A DNA stretch of 64,000 bases from assembly GCA_947496695.1 (NCBI GenBank), contig CANMEI010000008.1:62001-126000 (forward strand), read 5' to 3'. This DNA comes from an uncultured Cellulophaga sp. (GTDB taxonomy: Bacteria; Bacteroidota; Bacteroidia; Flavobacteriales; Flavobacteriaceae). Numbering within the stretch: the first letter of the stretch is position 1; each line of letters starts with the position of its first letter. Both the position numbers and the translations under genes were made by a program. Positions 54,216 to 62,500 of this stretch are shown here, piece by piece. The notes beneath the pieces were generated by a model. The model had not been told where the DNA came from and made no database searches. It saw nothing but the letters and a program-made list of their open reading frames with translations.

Positions 54216-56405
54216 ATGTCGAAGAAAAAGAAAAGATCTTCAAGTCAAAAAAAGAATGAAATTACCAGAGGTATTTTCACTATACTTGAAAAAGATCCTA
54301 AAAAAAGTTTTAATTATAAAGAGATTGCCTCAAGATTAAATATAGAAAATGCTAACGATCGTAATGATTTAATTAAGAGGTTAGTACAATTAAAAGAAAA
54401 AAGAAGAATTGTTGAAGAATCGCCAGGTAAATATAAAGCAATAGTTTCTACAAGAACCTACCATACTGGTACTGTTGATTTAACAAGTCGTGGTAATGCA
54501 TACATTATTGTTGAAGGTTTAGATGATGATGTGTTTATACCAGCAAATAAAATAAATAAAGCTTTTCATAAAGATACCGTTGAAGTTTACATTTATCCAC
54601 GTAGAAAAGGTAAAAAACTTGAAGGTGAAGTCACTAAAATTATAGAACGATACAAAACTGCTTTTGTTGGTATTGTTGATATACAAAAAACGTTTGCATT
54701 TGTTCGTATTTCCGATTTTAGAATGTATACTGATTTTTTTGTTGGTAAAGACAATATTAACAATGCCGAAGATGGCGATAAAGTTATTGTTGAGTTTAAC
54801 GAATGGCCAGATAAAACTGATTCTCCTTTTGGAACTATTACGCAAGTACTAGGTAAACCAGGTGAACATAATACTGAAATTCATTCAATTTTAGCAGAAT
54901 ATGGTTTACCATATGAGTTTCCTGTAGAAGTAGAACAATTTGCAAATCAATTAGATACAGAAATAAAAATAGAAGAAATAGCTAAGCGTAGAGATATGCG
55001 TGATACGCTAACTTTTACAATTGATCCTAAAGATGCAAAAGATTTTGATGATGCACTTTCATTTGTAGTTTTAGAAAATGGGAATTATGAAATAGGTGTT
55101 CATATTGCTGATGTTTCACATTATTTAACTCCTGATACGGTTATGGATGATGAAGCTTATGAAAGAGCTACATCAGTTTATTTAGTTGATAGAGTGGTAC
55201 CAATGTTACCAGAAGTATTATCAAATAATGCTTGTTCATTAAGACCGCATGAAGAAAAATATACCTTTTCAGCAATTTTTGAAATAGATAAAAAAGCACA
55301 TGTTATTAACCAATGGTTTGGTAGAACAGTGATAAATTCTAATGAGCGTTTTTCTTATGAAGAAGCACAACATATTATTGAAAATGAAGTAAATGTAATA
55401 CCTGAAGATATTTCTATAAGAGGTGAAGCATATGAAACTTCTGATGAAGTTGTTGAAGCAACTTTAAAATTAGATGAACTTGCAAAAATTATGCGTTCTC
55501 GTAGAATGGGTGAAGGCGCTATATCTTTTGATAAAGTAGAAGTTCGATTTAATTTAACACCTGCTGGAGAACCAGAAAGTGTTTATTTTAAAGAATCTAA
55601 AGATGCCAACAAGCTTATTGAAGAGTTTATGTTGTTAGCTAATAGAAAAGTTGCTGAATTTATTGGGAAACAAAAACCTAAAAAAACTTTTGTTTATAGA
55701 ATACATGATGAGCCTAATGAAGAAAAATTAATGGCTTTAAATGGAATTGTAGCTAGGTTTGGTCATAAGCTTGACTTTAGAGATAAAAAGACGATAAGCG
55801 CATCTTTAAACCAGCTTTTAGAAGATGTAAAAGGTAAAGGTGAACAAAATATGGTTGATACTCTAGCAATACGTACTATGAGTAAAGCTATTTATACAAC
55901 TGATAATATTGGTCACTATGGTTTAGCTTTCGATTATTACACCCATTTTACATCTCCAATTCGTAGATATCCTGATGTAATGGTACACCGTTTATTACAA
56001 CATTATTTAGATAATGGTGACTCTGTTAAAGAAGAAGTTTATGAAGAAAAATGTAAACATTCATCTGACATGGAATCATTAGCAGCAAATGCAGAACGTG
56101 ATTCTATAAAATACATGCAGATTAAATTTATGGAAGATCATCAAGACAGAGAATTTGTTGGTGTTATTTCAGGAGTTACTGAGTGGGGTATTTATGTTGA
56201 AATTGTTGAAAATAAATGTGAAGGTATGGTTCGTATTAGCGACATAAAAGGTGATTATTATACTTTTGATGAAAAGCAATATGCCATAGTTGGTAACAAA
56301 ACTAATCAAGTATATCAACTTGGTGATGAGGTAATTGTAATGGTAAAAAATACTGATTTAGTAAAAAGACATTTAGATTTTACTTTAATAGGAGCTGTAG
56401 AATAA
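54216..56405 (+). CDS. rnr: Ribonuclease R
   Basis: A 729-residue RNase R-type enzyme. The N-terminal helix-turn-helix (about 15-70, FNYKEIASRLNIENANDRND) and two cold-shock-like OB domains are followed by the RNB catalytic domain, with TIDPKDAKDFDDALSF carrying the metal-binding Asp cluster. A C-terminal S1 domain (about 645-729, EFVGVISGVTEWGIYVEI) ends the protein. It degrades structured RNA 3' to 5' in the cytoplasm. Length is close to the usual 700-800. It starts a plus-strand run with the genes that follow. Confidence 0.97.
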   Translation: MSKKKKRSSSQKKNEITRGIFTILEKDPKKSFNYKEIASRLNIENANDRNDLIKRLVQLKEKRRIVEESPGKYKAIVSTRTYHTGTVDLTSRGNAYIIVEGLDDDVFIPANKINKAFHKDTVEVYIYPRRKGKKLEGEVTKIIERYKTAFVGIVDIQKTFAFVRISDFRMYTDFFVGKDNINNAEDGDKVIVEFNEWPDKTDSPFGTITQVLGKPGEHNTEIHSILAEYGLPYEFPVEVEQFANQLDTEIKIEEIAKRRDMRDTLTFTIDPKDAKDFDDALSFVVLENGNYEIGVHIADVSHYLTPDTVMDDEAYERATSVYLVDRVVPMLPEVLSNNACSLRPHEEKYTFSAIFEIDKKAHVINQWFGRTVINSNERFSYEEAQHIIENEVNVIPEDISIRGEAYETSDEVVEATLKLDELAKIMRSRRMGEGAISFDKVEVRFNLTPAGEPESVYFKESKDANKLIEEFMLLANRKVAEFIGKQKPKKTFVYRIHDEPNEEKLMALNGIVARFGHKLDFRDKKTISASLNQLLEDVKGKGEQNMVDTLAIRTMSKAIYTTDNIGHYGLAFDYYTHFTSPIRRYPDVMVHRLLQHYLDNGDSVKEEVYEEKCKHSSDMESLAANAERDSIKYMQIKFMEDHQDREFVGVISGVTEWGIYVEIVENKCEGMVRISDIKGDYYTFDEKQYAIVGNKTNQVYQLGDEVIVMVKNTDLVKRHLDFTLIGAVE

Positions 56406-56470
56406 ATTACTTTTGTAATTTAGAATAGAATTTGTTTATTAATGATTAAGATTATCATAAAACAAAAAAA

Positions 56471-57160
56471 ATGAAGCAATTTTTCATATCAATTTTCTTA
56501 ATATTCTCTCTTGGAACAATGGTTCAAGGGCAAGAAGGAGAAGGTGATATATTAATACCTCTTGAAAAATTTACATCAATTAAAGCTTTTGATGGTATAT
56601 CAATAAATTTAATAAAATCTGATATTAATAAAGCAATTATTAAAGGTGAAAACAGCAATAAAGTTGCTATTGTTAATAAAGATGGTTTACTAAAAATACG
56701 AATGGAAATCACTAAAATATTTAGTGGTTACAAAACATTTGTAGATGTATATTATACAGAAGAACTAATTACTATTGATGTAAATGAAGATGCTAAAATT
56801 ACAAATCATGAAGTTATTATTCAAGATCTATTAGAACTTAAAGCACAAGAAGGTGGCGAATTAGTTATTTCTACACAAGTAGATCAATTATTGATAAAAA
56901 CTGTTACTGGAGGAATAATTACTACAACAGGTTTTTCTAAAAATCAAGATGTAATGATTAATACAGGTGGTGTTTATCATGGTAAAAACTTTAAAACTTA
57001 CTTTACTACAGTTAATGTTAATGCAGGTTCAAAAGCTGAAATTTATGCTGTTGATTATGTAAAAGCAACTGTAAAAGCTGGTGGTGAAGTATTTGTTTAT
57101 GGTGATCCAAAAAAAATGGATAAGAAAACTGTTTTTGGAGGTTCTATTAATAGAATGTAA
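56471..57160 (+). CDS. Secreted GIN-domain protein (DUF2807)
   Basis: A 229-residue protein with signal peptide (to VQGQ), then a DUF2807/GIN domain beta-helix: LEKFTSIKAFDGISINLIKS at its start, many repeats of alternating small and hydrophobic residues (VMINTGGVYHGKNFKTYFT, VNVNAGSKAEIYAVDYVKATVKAGGEVFVYG) and the ending GGSINRM. Function of the family is not known; extracellular or periplasmic adhesin-like binding is possible. It lies 65 bp after rnr and 19 bp before the LysE gene, so co-transcription with both is plausible. Confidence 0.9.
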   Translation: MKQFFISIFLIFSLGTMVQGQEGEGDILIPLEKFTSIKAFDGISINLIKSDINKAIIKGENSNKVAIVNKDGLLKIRMEITKIFSGYKTFVDVYYTEELITIDVNEDAKITNHEVIIQDLLELKAQEGGELVISTQVDQLLIKTVTGGIITTTGFSKNQDVMINTGGVYHGKNFKTYFTTVNVNAGSKAEIYAVDYVKATVKAGGEVFVYGDPKKMDKKTVFGGSINRM

Positions 57161-57179
57161 AATTTAGATTTACATAGTT

Positions 57180-57854
57180 ATGTTAGAAGATGTACAGGCA
57201 GCAATTCCATTAGGTTTTTTTTTAAGCTTTATGATTGGGCCTGTTTTTTTTGTGCTTTTAGAAACTAGTGCTACTAAAGGTTTTAGAGCTGCTCTATTTT
57301 TTGATTTAGGAGTAATACTTGCTGATGTTATTTTTATAGTTGTTGCCTATTTTAGTAGTTTTCAATTGCTCGAAAATTTAAGTAATGAACCAGGTTTATA
57401 TGTTTTTGGTGGTGTTATTTTATTAATTTATGGGATTGTTACTTTTAAAACTAAGCAAGTAAAATTACGTGATGAAAATGTAAAAATTACCAATGGCCAT
57501 TATTTTAGTTTATTTATAAAAGGTTTTGTTTTAAACTTTATAAATATTGGCGTACTTGTTTTTTGGTTAGGTATAATAATTATTGTAGGGCCAAGTCTTG
57601 ATAATAATAGTGAAAGAATATTTGTATTTTTTGGATCAATGGTATTAGCATATTTTATAACTGATATTATTAAAATATTACTTGCTAAGCAATTAAGAAA
57701 AAAGTTAACTCCAAAACGTATATTTTTAGTAAAAAAAGCATTAGGTATTTTACTTATTATTTGTGGTATAGTTTTAATTACCAAAGGTTTTTTACCTAAG
57801 AATAAATTAAATATTCAAGAAGGAATTGAACTTATAAAAGAAGTAGAAGAATAA
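57180..57854 (+). CDS. LysE-family amino-acid exporter
   Basis: A 224-residue membrane protein with about six helices and the LysE/RhtB opening IPLGFFLSFMIGPVFFVLLE, followed by KGFRAALFFDLGVILADVIF. It should export amino acids or related metabolites; the substrate is not predictable. Its stop is directly followed by a bidirectional terminator shared with a tRNA gene on the other strand. Confidence 0.9.
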   Translation: MLEDVQAAIPLGFFLSFMIGPVFFVLLETSATKGFRAALFFDLGVILADVIFIVVAYFSSFQLLENLSNEPGLYVFGGVILLIYGIVTFKTKQVKLRDENVKITNGHYFSLFIKGFVLNFINIGVLVFWLGIIIIVGPSLDNNSERIFVFFGSMVLAYFITDIIKILLAKQLRKKLTPKRIFLVKKALGILLIICGIVLITKGFLPKNKLNIQEGIELIKEVEE

Positions 57855-57888
57855 AAAAAACCTTTATCAATTAAGATAAAGGTTTTTT
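57855..57888. terminator. Bidirectional terminator of the LysE gene and tRNA-Cys 1
   Basis: A perfect 14-bp stem (AAAAAACCTTTATC and complement) with loop AATTAA lies directly after the LysE stop and 2 bp from the tRNA 3' end on the other strand. Confidence 0.9.
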
Positions 57889-57889
57889 G

Positions 57890-57960
57890 AGGCATCGAGC
57901 GGATTCGAACCGCTGTACAAGCTTTTGCAGAGCTCTGCCTAGCCACTCGGCCACAATGCC
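57890..57960 (-). tRNA. tRNA-Cys(GCA), copy 1
   Basis: A 71-nt cloverleaf with acceptor GGCATTG/CGATGCC and discriminator U, as in tRNA-Cys. The D arm is GCCG...GGC, the anticodon arm GAGCT-CTGCAAA-AGCTT (anticodon GCA, normal U33) and the T arm AGCGG-TTCGAAT-CCGCT. CCA is not encoded. Confidence 0.95.
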
Positions 57961-57974
57961 AAATTTTAAGACTG

Positions 57975-57982
57975 CAAATTTA
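57975..57982 (-). promoter_or_regulatory. -7 promoter box of tRNA-Cys 1
   Basis: TAAATTTG on the minus strand fits TAnnTTTG exactly, 14 nt upstream of the mature tRNA 5' end. Confidence 0.55.
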
Positions 57983-58019
57983 ATAAAAAATACTATTCTA
58001 ACTAGCTTTTATTAGAAAT

Positions 58020-58062
58020 AAAAATTCCCTCTTATAATTTTTAATAATAAGAGGGAATTTTT
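58020..58062 (-). terminator. Terminator of tRNA-Cys 2
   Basis: A 16-bp perfect stem (AAAAATTCCCTCTTAT and complement) with an 11-nt A/T loop lies 2 bp past the second tRNA-Cys-like gene. The minus strand ends in a T-run. Confidence 0.85.
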
Positions 58063-58064
58063 TG

Positions 58065-58136
58065 AGGCATCGAGTGGACTCGAACCACTATATAAGCTCT
58101 TGCGGAGCTTTGTTTCTCCAATTCAACCACAATGCC
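58065..58136 (-). tRNA. Diverged tRNA-Cys-like gene, copy 2
   Basis: A 72-nt copy with the same acceptor stem (GGCATTG/CGATGCC), discriminator U and intact T arm (AGTGG-TTCGAGT-CCACT). The D arm has lost the GC pairs of copy 1 (GTTG...GAAAC) and the anticodon loop is CCGCAAG: anticodon GCA kept, but position 33 is C instead of the near-universal U, and position 32 can pair with 38. It has its own terminator. It may be a decaying copy or a modified-role tRNA. Confidence 0.75.
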
Positions 58137-58199
58137 ATTGTTATGTTCCTTACAAAGGTGTAGTTTTTTTTATTTAATGTAAAATTAATGTTAAGTAGT

Positions 58200-58556
58200 T
58201 CATCGATTTATTTGTAAGTTTATCGAAACCATTTCAACATCACCATTTATTGGAGGGTTTATTTTAGAAACGGTAACCTCAGCAGTATTCACAGTTGTAC
58301 ATTCTAATAAAATACGATCTAAAATACGTTTAGCTACATGTTCTAATAATTTAGATTTTATAGCCATTTCTTCTTTTACTATATGGTTGATAAGTACATA
58401 ATCAACCGTATCTTTTAAATTATCAGAAATTGCTGGTTTTGATAAATCAGCTAAAACTTCAACATCTACTCTATAATCGCTACCGTTTACACTTTCCTCT
58501 TTTAAACATCCATGATATGCGTAAACTCTAATATTGCTAACTTTTATTTTCCCCAT
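58200..58556 (-). CDS. folB: Dihydroneopterin aldolase
   Basis: A 118-residue enzyme with the FolB opening IKVSNIRVYAYHGCLKEES (with the substrate-binding YHG), VDYVLINHIVKEEM, SKLLEHVAKRI and TVSKINPPI near the end. It converts dihydroneopterin to 6-hydroxymethyl-dihydropterin in folate biosynthesis. Length is standard. It is followed by the tRNA-Cys genes and preceded by the PorP-like gene, 38 bp away on the same strand. Confidence 0.96.
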   Translation of the reverse strand: MGKIKVSNIRVYAYHGCLKEESVNGSDYRVDVEVLADLSKPAISDNLKDTVDYVLINHIVKEEMAIKSKLLEHVAKRILDRILLECTTVNTAEVTVSKINPPINGDVEMVSINLQINR

Positions 58557-58594
58557 AATATTAATTAAGAATTACAAAGTTATCACTAAGAATT

Positions 58595-59542
58595 TTAATA
58601 CGTACATCTACAATTACTTAATCCTTGGAATAAATCAACACCTAAAGTAACAACATGTGTACCTGTACTATAGCTTAAAATTTCATTTAATATTACTTGG
58701 TAAGAATATCCAAAATATAAATTATTCTTTTTAAGACCCACAATTGGAGCTATGTATAATGGTTTACCTATTTGATCATTTAAGAAACGGTATGTTACAC
58801 CTGCATAATAGTAATCTTCAAAATCATAAAAACGGAACTTTAAATTAAAATCTGTTTCAGATCTACCATCACTTTCAAATAATTTATATAAAACAGATGG
58901 TTCTATTTCTAAATCACTACGTTTATTTTTTCTAAACCTATAACCAGTATACACATAATAATTTCTAAGTGCATTTGGTTCAAAATTAGCATTAAATGTA
59001 CTTAAATCTTTATCTAATAAATTAGATAAGTTTAAACTAAAATAAAATTTATCTTTTCTATATAAAATACCAACATCAAAGTTATGATTACTTGTAGATC
59101 TATCATCAGTTACTGCTGGGTCACCTCCTGCATCAATAAATTCTTGAATATCAATTCTAAATTGATTAAAGTTATATGATAAACCAAAAGATAAAAATTC
59201 ATCATCATAGCGGTCTAAAGTTAAATGATGTGCAAATGAAAGTCTTGCACCTTGTTGTTTTGTATAACCATTTTTATCGTTGTACATAAATATACCAATA
59301 CCAGATCTGTTACCAAGTCTCATATCTGCAGCTAATGATTGGGTATCAGGTGCATCTTTAATACCTACCCATTGTGTAAGTCCATTTACTCTAATTTTAA
59401 CATGATCACCAATACCTGCGTAGGTTGGTGATAATACAAAAGGATTATCTGCTAAATATTGAGATAATTGGGGTGAATTTAGTTCTTGCCCTTTAGCAAT
59501 TGTACACAATAGTAGTGTAAGAGTTATTATTATATTCTTCAT
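58595..59542 (-). CDS. PorP/SprF-family type IX secretion membrane protein
   Basis: A 315-residue outer-membrane barrel-like protein with signal peptide (to AKGQ). The opening LNSPQLSQYLADNPFVLSPTYAGIGDHVKIRVNGLTQW block and the later SLAADMRLGNRSGIGIFMYND are typical of PorP/SprF. SprF-like proteins are needed for secretion of their paired type-B T9SS adhesins. The gene starts 23 bp downstream of a giant type-B adhesin gene, so the two make a matched pair. Confidence 0.93.
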   Translation of the reverse strand: MKNIIITLTLLLCTIAKGQELNSPQLSQYLADNPFVLSPTYAGIGDHVKIRVNGLTQWVGIKDAPDTQSLAADMRLGNRSGIGIFMYNDKNGYTKQQGARLSFAHHLTLDRYDDEFLSFGLSYNFNQFRIDIQEFIDAGGDPAVTDDRSTSNHNFDVGILYRKDKFYFSLNLSNLLDKDLSTFNANFEPNALRNYYVYTGYRFRKNKRSDLEIEPSVLYKLFESDGRSETDFNLKFRFYDFEDYYYAGVTYRFLNDQIGKPLYIAPIVGLKKNNLYFGYSYQVILNEILSYSTGTHVVTLGVDLFQGLSNCRCTY

Positions 59543-59565
59543 TAGTAAGTAGGTTACAATTTAAT

Positions 59566-62500
59566 TTATCTATATAATGTGAAATTTCCAACAAATTCTC
59601 TATCATCATTCTCTCCTTTGAGTTTAATTACATACCAGTAATCACCTGTAGGAACTTCTGAATTATGGTACATACCATTCCATCCTTCGTCATCTTGACC
59701 CATACGATATAGTTCTCTACCATAACGGTCGAAAATTATAGTTAGTATATTTGGGAAGCCATCTGTATTTTTTGGCGTCCAAATGTCATTTGTGCCATCT
59801 TCATCAGGTGTAAAAAAGTTAGGAATATTGATATCTATAAATTCCATTTCTATGGTATTAATAGCCTCACAACCATTTTCATCAACAACAGTAACTGTAT
59901 ATGTACCAGATTGGTTAATAAAAATTGTATTGTCATTGCCATTACTTACACTATCAAAAAAATAAGTATATTCTTCTTTACCGCCATCTGCAATTGCAGT
60001 AATTTCATTAATTGTATTATTTTGTAATTCTAATGTAAGTGGTTCAAAATATTCAATAGTAAAAGGTATTATTTCAATACATCCATTTAACGATGTAATT
60101 AATGTATGATCACCAGCAGAAATATTAGTAAAGTTTGGCTCTAATCTTGCATCTACTGAATTTAGATCATCTAGTTGATAGATAACCATACCTTCAACCG
60201 AAGTATCGTCTAAAATAACATTTAATGAATTATTAGGCGTATTTCCTGTACATTCATAAATAGGTTGAACAGTTGCTTTTATATTAACTCCATTATCAAT
60301 ATTAACATCAATATTAGTTTCACAACCTAAATCATCAATTACATAAATTGTATGTGTACCTGATGCTAATCCTGTATAAGATATTTGATTCAATACATAA
60401 CTAGTATTTTCTAATCGTGTACTATATGGAGCAACACCACCAGTTATTTCTAAATCAATATTACCATCTTCATTACCTAAACATGTTTCACCTGTTGGTG
60501 TAGCTACAATATTAATTTCAGTTGATTCTTCAATTATATATTCGTTTTGAATAAAGCATCCATTAGTATCTTGAGCAATGATTATATATGTACCAGGATC
60601 TAAATCAGTAAATGAATTTTCATCATCAAACTGAGCTAGATTTGGTGAAATTGCATATTGGTAATTACCTGATCCGCCAGTTAATGTTATGGTAATGTAA
60701 CCATTATTATCACCTGCACAGATCATTGTTGAATAATCATCAGTATAAGTTAATGGTGTAGGTTCAGTAATTTCAATAACTGTAGTTACTTCTTCACAAT
60801 CTTCACTAATAATTCTAATATAATAGTCTCCTGCAATAAGATCTCTGAAGACTCCATTTACATTTGTTTCTAATGGTGTAGTACTCGTAGCTGTATCTAA
60901 TAATTGATATTCATAGTTACCAAGGCCACCATCAGCTCTTATACTTATTATAGCAGTATTATCACCATTACAATTTATAGTTGCAGCGGAAGTGTCAATA
61001 TTATAAGTAATAGGTTCTACCTCATCAACAACAATTTCATTAGATAAAGTAGAAATACAATTAAATGAATCTTGGACATAATATCTATAGGTACCTGCAC
61101 CAGAATTACCAGAAGGAAGCGTATTGAATATATGTTCATCACCATTATTGAAAGTAAAATAATTAGTACCATCAACACTATAACTATAAGGTGCTGTACC
61201 ACCATTTGCAGTTAATAATAGTTCTACATCATTAACACAAGTAATGTTTTGGGTTAAGGTTAATGAACCAAATACATCAATTGGATCAGAAATAGTTGCA
61301 ATTGGTGTTTCACCAAAACAACTTACATCATCAGAAACAGTAATACTATATTTTCCAGCGAATAGTCCGCTGAATGTATTTGAACTTTGTGCTACTGATG
61401 TTGTTATAATTGTTGTTTCAGAAGCATCATAAGTATTTAATTGATATTTTAAAGTACCTAAACCACCAGAAGTAACAGTAGCTGTCACAAAACCAGTATC
61501 ATCTCCATAACAATCTAATTGTATATCTGCAGAAATTGTAGCGGTAATTGGTAAAGGTTCTATTAACTCTATTGAATAATCTGTATTCATACATCCAAGA
61601 GCATCAGTAATTGTTATAGTAAAATCACCTGCACTTAAATCTTGAAATAAATATGCACTAACATCTGTTTGTGTTTCTGTGTAAGTAGCAGAAGTAATTG
61701 TAATTGTATATGGTGCTTCACCACCAGTTGGATCAACCAATATACTACCACTATCATTGTCACATGTAACATTAGATTCTTCACTAACAGTTGCTGTTAT
61801 TTCAAATTCAGGAGTATTAATAATTATTACATTAGATGCATCTGTACAGAATGTACTTGTAGCATCAGTTTCAGTAATTTCAATATAATAACCACCACCT
61901 TCTAAATTATCTATAATTAATGGAGTATTTGTATTTCCAGTTTGAACAGTACCTATTGAAGTACCATCACTAGAATATAATTGATAATCGTAACTACCAG
62001 TATAACCATCAATAGTTACACTAAAGCTTCCATCATCTACACCATCATTTAAACAATTTTCATCAGTAAGTTTTATTGCTGTAACTTCAATTTCTTTTGG
62101 ATCTTTAACTTCATGTACTGTAGTTACAAAACATCCCGTATCATTATTTGTAATAGTAATTATATAATTTCCTATTCCTAAAGCAGTAAATGTTTGAGAA
62201 TTTAAACTAGAATTGAAAGTTTCATTATAACCATTTGTACTCGTAACTGTATATGTTAAATTAGGTGTTGCAGTAACTGGGTCAATTGTTACACCAACTG
62301 TAATATTTTCATCATCACCATTACAAGTAACTGAATTATCAACTATTATTGTAGGATCATATATTTTAACAAAAGGTTGAATAGTTACAGTTGCAGTATC
62401 AAAACAACCATTATCGTCATATACAGTTATAATATAATCTCCACCTAATCTATTTGTTTCAATATATTCAATATTAGTACCATCTTGAACAATAGTTGAT

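Noticed and set aside
57180..58200. Attachment site for an integrated element at the tRNA-Cys genes
   Set aside because: The second tRNA copy is nearly full length with its own terminator and no integrase gene is near, so a tandem tRNA duplication is the simpler reading.
59783..61905. Several plus-strand ORFs of 60-80 codons and a minus-strand off-frame ORF inside the adhesin gene
   Set aside because: They lie opposite to or out of frame with a strongly coding repeat gene, have low-complexity Thr/Ile/Ser content and lack any start context.
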